A stretch of DNA of 64,000 bases from Trichosphaerium sp. ATCC 40318 (Eukaryota; Discosea; Flabellinia; Trichosidae), in assembly GCA_038496445.1 (NCBI GenBank), contig JALMLS010000015.1, positions 496,001 through 560,000 on the forward strand. The letters are read 5' to 3'. Below are positions 13,901 to 25,129 of the stretch, one piece after another. Positions within the stretch are counted from its first letter, which is position 1. Every line of letters starts with the position of its first letter. The translations under genes and the position numbers were made by a program. The notes beneath the pieces are model-generated. The model ran no database searches. It was not told the DNA's origin and saw nothing but the letters and a program-made list of their open reading frames with translations.

Positions 13901-14501
13901 AGGCGCGGTCAAAGTTTATTATCATACAAAATACGGGAGCAAAGAATTTGATGGGTACAAATAGCAGAAGACTTACTTGGTTGCTGACTTGTTTTTCTTT
14001 TTTTTTAGTTGTTCTGCAACTGTTGTACTACAAACTGAGGAACAAGCAAATTCGTTGGCTAGATTAGGAAGCTGTAATGATTTTGAGTTGGGAAATAAAG
14101 TTAGATGTTACTTACGAAGAGCAAATAGACCAAATGGTACGATTTTTTTTCAGTTAAAAAAAAAAAGCAATGTGAAAAAAAATTTCGTGTTTGTGCTTTT
14201 CTTTCTGTCTCATCTTCTCATTTTTGACTTCTTTTTGGTATTTTTTACTGATGATCATATAGGCGTTAGATCATTGATAATGTCAAATGTACCAATTGAT
14301 CTACCAGATGAGAATATATCAAGGTTTTTCAAACATACAAAGATAAAGTCAATAAGACGTGAGACAGGTGATATTGTAGTTCGATTTAAACATAAGAGAG
14401 ATCTGGAAAGAGCTATAAATATGGATCATGCAAAGATACGATGTGCTAATGAACGATTCAAGCAAGTTTTCTTGTATTGGGGAAAGAAAGAAACAGCATA
14501 A
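10979..14501 (+). CDS. multi-RRM RNA-binding protein, possibly La-related
   Basis: About ten exons are proposed. The N-terminus is lysine-rich (MSKRKREGSDGGKVKK). After it come segments that may be the two halves of a La motif: YIKRALDFFLQNTDNKKL and IVTLVFKRRFAALNSLAVD. The splice joining them could not be settled (exon end near 11333 or 11411, next exon near 11468). Then follow RRM-like units: DSILVTRIGEEVMEDDIVDFF, a diverged unit near ALYVSLFPAYW, GTESIVVYNLPFFQ with KYGTIKDVKYR, and a last one with RSLIMSNVPIDLPDEN and GDIVVRFKHKRDLERA. Between the third and last is a mixed-charge Arg/Asp/Gln/Glu tract (about 13300-13640). The protein ends WGKKETA. It probably acts in nuclear RNA processing. 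RRM identity is good; La assignment is tentative. Confidence 0.65.
13330..13640 (+). repeat. imperfect RD/RE/Q-rich coding repeat
   Basis: Within the RRM protein, codons repeat a loose pattern of DYRDERQQQ, DQRRP and EREERP. The tract alternates positive and negative side chains, as in mixed-charge domains that direct proteins to nuclear speckles. Long ORFs on the opposite strand here are a by-product of this codon bias. Confidence 0.7.
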
Positions 14502-14904
14502 AAGAAAAAAACCAAGTTCTTTCTTTATGTCAACGAAAAAATAAACTGATTACGCTTGAGTACTTGTAATATTTGCGTCTTAGTTTTGTTCAAGCTGTTG
14601 ATAACATACTACAAAGGTCTTGAAAACGGTATGTTTATCATCGATGTGTCTTGTATAGTCACGTGCCAGAACGTTCGAACAAAACTGAGACGGAAATTTG
14701 AGTGATTGTAAGGTTCTTTGGCGGAACGCAGTAGGTTAATTGTTTTTATGCCTGTGGTTGACTTTATCAGGGCGCAGATAAGGCCGCTTGGGATAGTAGG
14801 TTAAAAGCTGTTTATTAAGTACAACTAAGATATAAGTCACGTGATAATTCGCGTAATATATCTAATCTGAGCGTTACACGCATTAACCTTCTATCGCGAA
14901 ATAC
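14502..14904. other. intergenic stretch with CACGTG boxes
   Basis: No gene is seen. The stretch carries a CACGTG at about 14660 and the full palindrome TCACGTGA at 14837-14844, about 60 bases before the next start codon. It probably holds the promoter of the following MORN-variant gene. Confidence 0.5.
14837..14844. promoter_or_regulatory. TCACGTGA palindrome upstream of the 14.9-kb gene
   Basis: A perfect 8-bp palindrome containing the CACGTG E-box core bound by bHLH-type factors in other eukaryotes. It sits about 60 bases upstream of the start codon at 14905. Its repeated occurrence near other starts supports a regulatory role, which is inferred. Confidence 0.45.
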
Positions 14905-16116
14905 ATGAGTCTTAACAAAAACGTGGAAATGACTCTTCATAACCTTCCAGTGGAGCTACAACTCGATATTATGGACTTGGATTATAGTGTCTACATTAAA
15001 TGGCCATTACTATCCAAACAAGCAGCATTGTGTTCAAGGTTTGATAGCGAACTGAAAAAACATGGTAAATGGATGAGATATAACGTCTGTGGCAAGAAAA
15101 TACGCGAGACGTTTTATAATAGTGGGCTAATGGATGGCGTCAATAAAATATGGTGGAAAGGATCGCAGACGGCGCAATCTCATTATGTCAATGATTTACT
15201 TGATGGTGAGTGCAGATTATGGACAATCAAAGGATTCCTAAAGGAACATACGTTTTACAAGGACGGTAAGAAACATGGGGAGAGCAAGCTGTTTAGGACC
15301 TCAGATGGTAAGCTGTACAAGCTCCAACCTTATGTTAATGGGAAGTTACATGGCGAATGTAAGGGGTGGCATTTAAGTGGTAGATTAGAATATGTAACCA
15401 AGTACGTCAACGGTGAGTACATAGAAGGAAAGTCTTGGCATGGAAATGGACAATTAAAATCAGATTGCAGTTTTGTTGATGGGTTCATATCAAGAAAGAA
15501 GTTCTATCAGAGTGGAAGATTAAAAAGCAGGATAGTACCTACGGGGAAGGATGGCAGAAGCGTAGAAGAGGAGTGGTATAAGAATCAGACACAAAAAAGT
15601 TACAGAGTTTATATAAACAACAAGATAGAAGGAGTAGAAAAGTGTTGGTATGGAAATGGTCAGATAAAGAGCCAGTGTGTTTATGCTAATGGTTCGAAAG
15701 AAGGAGATGAAAAACGTTGGCGTGCTGATGGACAATTGTCCATGACACTTAGTTACATCAAAGGAAAGATAGAAGGGGAACTAAAAGAGTACCACAAGAA
15801 TGGGATATTAGCACGTAAAGCAGTTTACAGTAAAGGACGCAAGGAAGGGGTAACGACATGTTTCCATGAAGACAGTACACTAAAGGCACAGTATACTTTT
15901 GTTAACGGACTAATAGAAGGAGAAGAGAAACATTGGTATAAAAGTGGTCAACTGAAGAGCCAATGTTGTTATGTAAATTATAAAAAACATGGAGAAGAAA
16001 ATTGTTGGTATGAGAATGGTGAGTTGATGACTCAACGTGTTTATTTCAAAGGTATACAAGAAGGAGAAGAAAAACATTGGGATAAAAGTGGAAATATGAC
16101 AAGCCCTTGCCATTAA
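14905..16116 (+). CDS. F-box-like protein with MORN-variant (YwqK-like) repeats, paralogue 1
   Basis: The protein has 403 residues in one exon. An N-terminal F-box-like segment (LHNLPVELQLDIMDLDYSVY, then PLLSKQAALCSRFD) is followed by about 13 repeats of 22-24 residues with the core W-x-x-N-G-x-L-(K)-x-x-x-x-Y-x-x-G-x-x-E-G-E. These resemble MORN-variant/YwqK repeats, which form open beta-hairpin arrays. Paralogues lie at 32.5 and 35.8 kb; the N-terminal phrase LPVELQLDI-DLD is shared with the 35.8-kb copy. Similar F-box plus MORN-variant proteins are abundant in Marseillevirus-type giant viruses and in some amoebae. A role as a ubiquitin-ligase adaptor is an inference from the N-terminus. 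Absence of introns is notable beside intron-rich neighbours. Confidence 0.8.
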   Translation: MSLNKNVEMTLHNLPVELQLDIMDLDYSVYIKWPLLSKQAALCSRFDSELKKHGKWMRYNVCGKKIRETFYNSGLMDGVNKIWWKGSQTAQSHYVNDLLDGECRLWTIKGFLKEHTFYKDGKKHGESKLFRTSDGKLYKLQPYVNGKLHGECKGWHLSGRLEYVTKYVNGEYIEGKSWHGNGQLKSDCSFVDGFISRKKFYQSGRLKSRIVPTGKDGRSVEEEWYKNQTQKSYRVYINNKIEGVEKCWYGNGQIKSQCVYANGSKEGDEKRWRADGQLSMTLSYIKGKIEGELKEYHKNGILARKAVYSKGRKEGVTTCFHEDSTLKAQYTFVNGLIEGEEKHWYKSGQLKSQCCYVNYKKHGEENCWYENGELMTQRVYFKGIQEGEEKHWDKSGNMTSPCH

Positions 16117-16495
16117 CTAGAAAGTACATACAGTCTTAAAGTAAGACAATGGCAAAGTCATTGTCAAAGAATCTTCCTGTACATTACATGAAACGTAGCA
16201 TTTAAGTTTGGTTTGGACATTCCGGTTAGAAAAGTCAACTGTAGCCCTATTTTTATTGTGTGAGCGACTCCGACATGATTATTCTGTTTGCTAGAGTGAG
16301 AATGGATGTGTAAGAGGGGCGACAGCTTCTTAGTGAAACGGTCATGAGTTTCATTTTTTAATTTCCACTAGTGCGAAATAGTTGACAATCAAGAGTACTG
16401 CCATTGACTTATCAATACTGTTTTATGGATTTCCACTTGGAATAGGCTATCAAATCGTTGCAATAGGAACCGATAGTAAGTTGTAGAAACCAAAG
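16117..16495. other. intergenic stretch
   Basis: No ORF of interest is present. The sequence is about 37-40% G+C with no obvious repeat or palindrome. It should contain the 3' end of the MORN-variant gene and the promoter of the LamG gene. Confidence 0.4.
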
Positions 16496-17940
16496 ATGCT
16501 AAATTATTTGGCTCAAGCGCTTGTTTTGTTGTGTCTATTCTCTAAAATACTTAGTACGTTGTTAAAGCATACTTTTCTGGTCAAGGTGTACACATGTTTC
16601 GGCAAAACTAGTTTGCAAATCAAAAACTAATTGTCGTGTAGGTTTACCCTCTGACAACTTTAATGGTAATGCGGACAACTCTGACGAGTGGTGGTATCAA
16701 GATACACAACGAAGATTTTCGTGATAACGATGATCTTTCTATCGGTGCTTGGGTCAAGCTTCAAGACTCGTACTTTCAATATTCACTAAGAACTGGCATA
16801 AACAATTCTTAGCGAAAACTATTACAAAAGTGGTTGTCCTACCGGAGTTTGTGGTATTTTATTTATTTGGTACAAATTAAATTATAGTGTAATATAGTTG
16901 TGATAGTTTTCTTCTAGACTTATGTCTACTTTGCACGTACCTCAACCTGCCAAATTGTATTACAATCTTATCTTGGCAAGAATGACTACAGAGGAGAATA
17001 TGATGTTAAAGAACCGTTGATACGATCAGACCAGGTAATACTTTTCATGTTGATTGTTAGCCTAAATAGAATTTGAAAAGGGCTTTTTCACCATTGGTTG
17101 TCTACTGACATACAACGAAGTACATTGGGGTTTCAGGGTAAACAACATGTACAATATATCAATCACTTGACACACGTGTAGGGAGAAATGGACGAAGTGA
17201 GGATATGGAACAAGTAAGTACAACAAATATTGCTTTGTAAGACTTCAATTTCGTCATATCTATCTTACATTAAGCAAGCACACCTCCTCCAGGTAACTTT
17301 CCGACTCTTGCCCCAACCACTAACGCCCCAACTATCGTTCTCCCAACTACCTTACTACCTCAGTCAAACGATACAGTGGTGATTGGAGGCACCTTTTCTT
17401 TGGTGGACATTACTTTTACAGCACCAGGTACTGCCTACATCACTTTTTTTGCAGCGCTTTAATAGAACTTTACAAGAGATATTCTATTTTCGGAGAACTC
17501 AGTAATAGAATGTCCTATTTTTGAGAAGAAGGTTGTAGTTGATGTGACAGCTGCGCTTGTACAAGTGCGTTAATGTAGTCTTTTGGTTGTAAGAACTAAC
17601 CTTGTACTATTGAAACAATCAAATCGTTGACATTGATAAACTACTCACGCGATTGTGAAACTGATACAACGAATGTGTCACTTACAAATGCAACCAATAC
17701 ATGCTTTCAACAAAGTACGTATTGTTGTTTGCCCAATCAAACATTTGTTCTTGTTGACCGATCAACAGTTGCTTCTTACACTTTGTATAAGACACACGTG
17801 GTCGTTTAATTCTGCTATTTTATACGCCTTGTTCACATAATTCAAGTGGTAGCACAGTTCAAACGATAGAAGTAGCTGCCATTGTTGCACTTATTTTGGT
17901 TGGAAGATTCTGTCATTTAGTTAACATTGTTCACCATTAA
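16496..17940 (+). CDS. LamG-like type I membrane surface protein (possibly frameshifted)
   Basis: The start MLNYLAQALVLLCLFSKILS looks like a signal peptide. A concanavalin A/LamG-like jellyroll follows: DNFNGNADNSDE, GGIKIHNEDF, LSIGAWVKL, TYVYFART and the hallmark GEMDEVRIWN. Then come a Pro/Thr linker (APTTNAPTIVLPTT) and beta-rich segments such as SENSVIECPIFEKKVVVD and CETDTTNVSLTNAT with N-glycosylation sites. A last exon encodes a hydrophobic stretch VAAIVALILVG, probably a membrane anchor, ending at a TAA at 17938. The reading frame changes between NFNGNADNSD and GGIKIHNED at about 16690 without a visible intron, so the gene may carry a frameshift. Other exon borders are also unresolved. 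It is probably an adhesin or recognition protein. Confidence 0.55.
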
Positions 17941-18896
17941 AACAGCTCGAATCAAAGCTATACGCTTATCACTAGCAAATATACAGTTGATTCGGTGCTT
18001 TTTCGCTGAAATTGACATATTATAATGATGCTTAGTGCATACCTTGAGATGTTTTTTTTGCAAAGTGAACATTGTGGTGGCGTGATTTGTTGGCGTATTA
18101 TCTATCAAATCCCTCAACTAATGTCTTCGCTTTACAATTCGTACGAATGTCATATTATAAACCACTAGGCCAAAACCTTATTAACACTTTCGCTGTCGGA
18201 GTGAGGTGGGGCCTTATACAACAAACACATGTCTCTTACCATATCAATTTCATCATTTTTGATTTGAGTCAGTTTTTGTGGATCGATATAAACGCCTTGT
18301 ATTTGGCCGGATATTTTGGTAGGAAATAGAGAGAGTCTTACAAACCAATTACGCTTTTAGGTTTTATAGCCCTGGTTAGCCTCGACTTTGTAGACCTTGA
18401 TTCAGTAAAATTTAGTGCTAAACAGCGTTGGACAAGGGCAAACTGGAGCAATCAACATTACAGTTATCACTTTGACTCAAACGTGCCAATACCGGTAAAG
18501 TCTGTGACCAGTTTTCTGTTATCTCTAGTTTAATCAGGTGTATGGTTTTTGGCATCAAAGTCAGAAAGTTGTTCGAAAAAAAGCCTAGCGCTGGTTGTGG
18601 AAACTCAATCGCGGCTCTGGCTACCTCCCCCCAACCCCCCAATAAGTGCCCTATGCCGTCAATCATAAAACTCCTACCCTCCGGTGCACGTTTTTTTACA
18701 GTTTGTCCGCTAGTAACTATTTACCCGATACTTAAACTTGTATCATTTTTAATTCTATCACTTCTTTGGGTACCTCCAGGAGCGTAGAAGTTAATTGTAA
18801 GCTTTTGAGGAATCACAAACGTACTAATAGATAATATCTCACTTGAGTTAGCATTGTTCTACAACACCAACAATACAAACAACTACACCCTTAAAA
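17941..18896. other. intergenic stretch, no supported gene
   Basis: Several overlapping short ORFs exist on both strands (for example 18072-18329 and 18418-18787), but none shows a family motif, a consistent frame or proper introns. A C-rich run (CCCCCCAACCCCCC) lies near 18628. The last 100 bases probably form the promoter of the small secreted protein gene. Confidence 0.4.
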
Positions 18897-19206
18897 ATGA
18901 AACTCTTACTACTCTTCGCCATATTTCTTTGCTTGCTATGCATTATCGAATCCCAGTCAGGCTGTCGTGTATGCTCCAGGAAATACTGTACGTCATAAAC
19001 CCCGCTTTGGTGGTTTTGTTTTAATAAAGGGTTTAGTTCGCAATGGAAAGCAACTATGTAAGGAGCATTATTTTGATTGCCCAAACAAGGATTACCCAGG
19101 TGTATCCAAAAAAACAAATTCAAAAAAATGCAAGTTTTGCTTCGAGCGTGGATGTATAGGTCCTAGAGTAAGGCATAATGATACCTCATACCTTAAATGC
19201 AATTGA
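18897..19206 (+). CDS. small secreted cysteine-rich protein
   Basis: Two exons (18897-18987 and 19037-19206) joined over a GTACGT...TTTAG intron give 86 residues. The first 20, MKLLLLFAIFLCLLCIIESQ, form a classical signal peptide. The mature part has nine cysteines, arranged CRVC, then C-K-E-H-Y-F-D-C, then CKFCFERGC, with a last Cys two residues from the end. Mature size is about 65 residues and the protein is basic. Such proteins may be antimicrobial, signalling or surface-associated; no family is recognised. Intron choice is supported because it alone connects the signal peptide frame with the Cys-rich frame. Confidence 0.65.
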
Positions 19207-19782
19207 GCTCAACCAACAGCTAGTTTATTGTTTCGTCAATAAACCCCTCAACATTCCATTTAATACTTTGCACACTCATCTTTTTTGTTCTTCGAACCAT
19301 ATAGTTACAAGAATGACTTGTTTTATTGTTTGACTAGCGTTAATATGCGTTCAACCACTTGCCTATACACTCCGCTCCAGTTACTTGCTTACCTCATTGT
19401 TTCATACTGAATAAAAAGTATAAAGTGCTTTGTCAAACAGTTACTATTGTCACTGACAGAGCACTGTAGTTAATGTACTTCTTTACTATCTGTATTGTTA
19501 CTTTCGTTGAAAAAAAAAACCCAGTGGAGGCCCATAAGGTTGAGACAGTTGTCTGAATATGATTTTTTTGTCGCTGGCTAGAACTGGTACCTTCTTCTAG
19601 AGTACTTATGCATCTCTTTCGCCAGTATTTTTATTTGGTCATTCAATAATATTCTGTGAAAGTACGTACTCACTACCAGTGCTAAACTCTACAATTGCTT
19701 GTAACGTTATTTTATTGGACTTATTAGCATCTTTTGCATAAGTGTATTTTGGGTCTTTGTAAGAATAAACCAGTTCTTTTCT
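19207..19782. other. convergent intergenic stretch
   Basis: The ends of two genes on opposite strands face each other here. It is AT-rich, with a run of nine A near 19510, and carries no convincing ORF. Confidence 0.5.
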
Positions 19783-22494
19783 TCACCTTTTACACCATAT
19801 AATAAATATGACAACGAGCAACAGCTAAAAGTAAAATAGTTAGACTTTGCTTTAACATAAGTAAAAAAAGATATTCCTGTACCACTACTACAACGCCAAC
19901 AACAACACCAATGGCAGCATAAACGTTAAAAGTACTATCAATACATTTATCAATAACTACCACTTGCAATCTGTGCAAAAACACGTGAGCACTAAGAAGG
20001 TAATAGCAAGTTACATACATTTTCCCATTTTTTTCCGTAGATGCAGAAGTGCATTCATTCTCTCCTACAATACTCGGTGCGCCATCTGTACAAGTGCTTT
20101 CGATAATAGAAAATCTGTCTATGTTCGCTGTTGACACATCAACAAAGTAGTCACCAAGAAAACCACAACCATAAACTACTTTATATTAGTCTCGACATTA
20201 GCTGATTTACTTACCTGTAACTTTGGAATTTGTGTTTCCTTCAATCTGTACTTTTACAGTTCCATTGTTAATAAAATCTCCGCCAACGTTCAAGTGTCCT
20301 GAATTGATGCCTGACGCGAACTCCAAAATACCAGTGTTGATGAAATCACCTTCAACGGTGATTTCTTTGTTCATAAAATCTTGCAGGAAAACAGTGATGT
20401 TACCATTATTGACTAAATCTCCTTTTATCAAAACTTGTTTGTCAATGACAAGGTGATTGGTTGTGTTGACTTTCACTGTTGTACTTATATTATCACATCC
20501 GTCTATAATTTCGCATACTGTATTACTACAAACTACACACTCATCAAGTCCATTGGATGGAGAAGCAGGTGTGCTAGTTGGCATTACTGGTGGAAGGATT
20601 GTTACAGCGCAATCTTAGGAAAAAAGTGAGATTAACAAAACCACTTCCAACAAACATTACCGTCAAACTCGCGAGGTTGCCTATCGTTCGTAGTTTTATT
20701 TCGAGGAATCATATACTGAAAGTTATTAAAACTGAAAACAGCTACAAACAAGTTTATCAATACAAAACGTGACTACAGTTGAACTTACCATCACAACACC
20801 TTTGACCACTTATTACAATTCCAGTTACACATCCAAAGTTACCATCTAACAAACGTAATAAGTAATGAGCGGTCGGAAATAGCAGGTGTTACCAACTGAC
20901 TGAAATGCGATTGAATCCGGACTCATGGAACCTATGCATCCTACATCGAACACTGTCGAAGGTCCTGTATTGCCTAGAAAGTGGTATGAAAAGCCTTGTT
21001 TTGTTTCTATCTATTGTACCATCTGTGCATATACTCCTTGTATGAGTAAGAATAAACAAAACAAAGACCAAACAAATAGCGTACGAAAGATCAAATGTGC
21101 TGTTTTCTTTTCTACTCATTCAAACGTGTCAACTTGATACTGAAAAGAAAATAAATAGGTTACGAACCCTCTGTATATTACATCCCTACAGAAGACAATA
21201 CATTAACAAAGATCATAAAAAGAGGCAAGAAAAACACGTACCCACTACACATGTTGTACTCGAATATTGACCTCTCTATCCTTGTGTCAGGCGCCTCAGA
21301 GTACACGATAGCTCCTTGAAAAGCGTTAGAATAGTCAGACGCTGCATCAAATACGTACCACGTGTTTCATTTGCTAAAAAACCAGGAATGTTGTTTCCAA
21401 CAAATGCAGTGTCTTGCATTAAAAGAGAATATGAAGCAATGTTAACAATACCGCCTATCATTTCTTTACCTACGATTGCGGTGAGTTATATCATAACTAG
21501 ACAACCTTTTTGTACATACACATCGGAGAAACGAGAACTGTATTGTTCTGAAATACACTTTTGGAGATTGCACTCTATAGCATTATTATTAAACAGTTAT
21601 TTTTTATAGAGTGTACGTACTTGCTGAACTTTATGGTATATCAAGCCACCTTCAATAGTACAGTCACCTCCGCCAATTATATTCACAGTGTTAAATGAGA
21701 ATTCACAACGACTGACGTGTGTTGCAGTGTTATTTTCAGCGCTTATTATTCCTCCCTTGACACCACCACTGACTGTGATTTCGTTTCCAACAAAAGTAGT
21801 TTGAGAGATGAACGTAAATACACTAAAACAACATAAGTAAGCATTTCAGTAAAAAACGAAAATCGTTTGCATACACGGACTGAGTAATACGAAGAACAGA
21901 AGCACCACTTGCTGTAATGTCTCTGAACGAACATGACCTTCAAGAGTAGTTTTAGGGAAGTTTAAATGGTACACTACTGAACGATGGTGGCGTACTCTAT
22001 CGACAAGTTTGAAACATTTTCTAACTCAACTGGACACTTAAAGGTTATACCATTGAATACTAGAGTATAGCTTTCCCCGCTGATTACCATTCTCGATATC
22101 CCTGAACAGGTGACATTCGGCATAGATGATGTAGGCCAATAATTAAAAGCTTTCCCTGTAAAGTGGTAAGCAGGTTGGTATGTATTTTGTAAAACAAGGT
22201 AGTGTGTTACTACTTGTAAGCAATCGTACGGAATATGACTGATTTGTTATTTTGAAGAGATATAGGACTGGTAAATACATAATTCATACAAGTCAACTCA
22301 ATGGCACTGTCGTTTAACTCCAAATAACAACTTAAATCGTTTCCACAAACGTGATCATACGATGTAGTAACTAAACGATACAGCGTAAGTTCGCTGCTAT
22401 CACCAGAGTCAACTGTTGAGCATTTAGTACCTTGCGTTTTGCTTAGCACGCTTATAGATATTAGTACAAACACTTGTATATTCAACCAGAGCAT
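19783..22494 (-). CDS. beta-helix adhesin-like type I membrane protein
   Basis: The start MLWLNIQVFVLISISVLSKTQG is a signal peptide. The ectodomain first shows beta-helix-like rungs: CSFRDITASGASVLRI, SQTTFVGNEITVSGGVKGG, CEFSFNTVNIIGGG, LMQDTAFVGNN and RIERSIFEYNMCSG. After a short Pro/Ser/Thr linker comes a second set of regular strands (KGDLVNNGNITVF, VEGDFINTGILEF, VGGDFINNGTVKV). The last exon encodes the anchor YAAIGVVVGVVVVLLL followed by a short basic tail WCKR. The design resembles Pmp-like and other extracellular beta-helix proteins. Its second domain is shared with the partial gene at the right end of the window and partly with the 23.75-kb gene. At least nine exons; inner borders approximate. 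Probably a cell-surface adhesion or recognition protein. Confidence 0.7.
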
Positions 22495-23749
22495 GTATTG
22501 TGTATGTGGCAGTAGTCTTATATGAATAGCTCTTATGGATTTATTCAGTGAACAGCCTTTGGCAGCTCCTTCTGAATGGCATTTTTTTGGAGCTCCATGA
22601 GAACTATGCGAAAAAGTAGTCGTGAGAAACGACACGAACTGCATGGTTTAACCATCACTGTATTGTCTGTATCATTCAACTTTGCAACAGGTTTGGCAGA
22701 AGTATAAAAGAGTAAGATCTTGCAAGAACTGACAGCTTTGATAACAACTTGGTGGAACCAGAGCAATGTGAATGCAGCACATTCTGTAACTCATGACAGC
22801 GTACCGTGCTTGCCGTCCTTATGTACATTAAGGCAAGATGAAAAAGCACTGTCAAAGTCACATCATCTAACAAGATGATCGCAGTATTTTAGGTGCGCTC
22901 TCATTACTACTCGCCAAGGAGCCATAACAACGGCACGAATTAATAATGATTTGCATGTTAACTTACTAGCACCAACCGCGAATACTGGCACATATTCAGG
23001 CGTAAAGAGGAGTATAAAACGTGAGATAACGTTAAAACCTCAAAGAAAATTACAAGCACTTCCAAAGTATCTTGCGCTGAGTGTACGGTATTAATATAGC
23101 GTAGTAGTACGTTTTAGAGTATAGGACAACTGCTGGACCTTAGAGGACGTCAACAGAACTGCTAAACTAATGTGCAAAATAAAATAATGGTTAAAAACAC
23201 GTGGTCGCAACACTGTTGTAGACGTGGAATTAGTTTTTTACCAGAACTGACAGATACGTCAGGTCTTGTAGTTTTAACAGATCTTACAAGATCTTGTAAG
23301 AACTAACAGAAGTTGCAAGAACTGTCATATCTGACTAAACACGAAAACCGAAAGTCACAAACGGCAAAAAGTTGCAAAGTTTTGTAAACTTGAATGATAC
23401 GGACAATAAAGCAACTAGTTTTTTTGGACGATGTGAATGTCTGAATCAATTGTGAGTTGTTTGTGTAAGCTTTCATGTTCAAATACACAAAGTGAAATGC
23501 ACGAAATTGTACAGTAGTTCAAGGAAATCGATGGCGAGCAAATCACGTGTAATTATTGAAGTTCATGCGCTAGCGAAAAAGATAGCACAAGTCAGTCGTT
23601 ATCGCTTAGTCCAAGACTAAAAGCGTAACCCTAGTGATATACCTTCATTAGTCAATTCCATTTAAGTAGCTTTGAGAGTCAAATATCGTCTTTAGTAATG
23701 TACACGTGTACCTTTTAGTCTTACTCTTTTTTTGTTTTTATTTCCCTTT
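22495..23749. other. divergent intergenic region between two surface-protein genes
   Basis: This 1.25-kb stretch separates two surface genes transcribed away from each other, so it probably holds both promoters. It contains a perfect 20-bp palindrome at 23282-23301 and several copies of a motif close to AGAACTGACAG. CACGTG occurs at about 23208, 23546 and 23706. Short ORFs here look fortuitous. Confidence 0.55.
23282..23301. repeat. perfect 20-bp palindrome
   Basis: TCTTACAAGATCTTGTAAGA is its own reverse complement over all 20 bases. It overlaps the start of one AGAACTAACAG motif copy. A partial copy (AAGATCTTGCAAGAACTGAC) lies near 22715. It may be a dimeric transcription factor site or a hairpin-forming element. 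Confidence 0.6.
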
Positions 23750-25129
23750 ATGGCGTCCACACTTGTTCAAGTCTTATTATTGGTATTCCCATTGTTGTTC
23801 TCTCTTACTTTATGCGAAACATGGATCGGAGCTCAGGGAGCTTGTCTTAGAAGGTACTACTATCACGTGATGTTATAAAAGTGGCTAAACTTCAAAAAAA
23901 AACTCCGAGGGCAAAAGACTTGGCGACTCCCTTTTTGCTCTACTTCTAATACTCATAACGTTAAAGGCAGTCTAACAGAATAGAAGTATTGAATAATAGA
24001 GACTTAAAAAGCTTGCCATTGCCACCGTTAGGTGCTGGATATTGGCTAGGCGCTAAGAGAGAAGATACAGCTACACAATACAACGAATTAACATGTAGCA
24101 CGTGTAAACAAGGAGGTTCTTGTGATGAGTGTTACGAAGCGTTGTCGACGATTATATGGGTTGAAAGTAACACCTCCATGACAAACACGGAGCTATTTCT
24201 GGAGACTTCTAATAATGATACGCTCACGTTTGTAAAAACTTTCTTTACAACATTTGAGCCTACGTTCTCTTCTTTACTAGGCCCCGAAAATTGTATTGAA
24301 CAATGGATAGACTTCACTGGAAAACTAGGTACATGATAGTTTCACAATTTTGTTCAAAAAAACCGAAGGTGATTATCACGGTATAGTAACTATTGTCATT
24401 ACAGGGTTTAATGATGTGCGATGTGACAATACAGCAAGGAGTGTAAAGTGTACGCTGGATTTGGAAACAAGTATTTCTGATACCTTTATAATTGATGACA
24501 CGATAATTGATTTCCCAGGTAAAAGTCGTAAAAACAATCATTATTGCAAAAAAAACTGAAGTCACAGAGTCGTACCTTTTGGCTCATTTTTGTACTTGTA
24601 GGAAATGTCATTTTTAACAATATAACTATTTCCGTTGAAAGTGATGTCATTGTACAGATTGAGGGTTGTTTACAATTCATTGGTAATGTCACAATTGAAC
24701 CACTTGCTGTACGTTTTGTTCCGTTCTAAGACATCATTTTTTTTACTTTCTTCAAAGGACGTTGCAGTGGTTTCATTCAACTACAGTAGCTTCTGTAATG
24801 TATCAATTGACAGCGTGGCGATTCCATCAGGATCGTGTTTGAAACAGAACAGTTAGTAGACTACTGTCTATTTGTTTGTGTCAACTTATGCTTTGATAGA
24901 TGAGGGTGGTATTTTGACCATATTTCTTGGAAAGTCATGTCAACAAACGGATGGTAATAACAGTGGTTCATTTCCAATCATTGTAGTTGTTGTTGTACTG
25001 GCTATAATTGTGATAGTTGTAGTATCAGTTTCTATTATTCTTCTTGTACCTTCATTCCGTAAACGTGTATTTCCTATTCAACTAAGGAGCCGTTCAAAAG
25101 GAAAAACAGCCTCAACTATTACTTCGTAA
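23750..25129 (+). CDS. type I membrane surface glycoprotein, unrecognised ectodomain
   Basis: Six exons (23750-23853, 23967-24328, 24405-24518, 24602-24708, 24758-24851, 24900-25129) sum to 336 residues. A signal peptide (MASTLVQVLLLVFPLLFSLTLC) starts the protein. The ectodomain has a Cys cluster (CSTCKQGGSCDEC), several N-x-S/T sites and regular beta strands (NVIFNNITISVESDVIVQIE). A very hydrophobic anchor (FPIIVVVVVLAIIVIVVVSV) is followed by a basic cytoplasmic tail, FRKRVFP onwards. It shares beta-strand style and C-terminal layout with the 19.8-22.5 kb gene. A TCACGTGA palindrome lies in the first intron (23863-23870). Likely role: surface recognition; no known family. Confidence 0.7.

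Noticed and set aside
15520-16113. Hydrophobic minus-strand ORFs opposite MORN-variant gene 1
   Set aside because: Antisense of a repeated Lys/Glu-rich coding region gives Phe/Ile/Leu-rich frames. The same effect is seen opposite paralogue 3.
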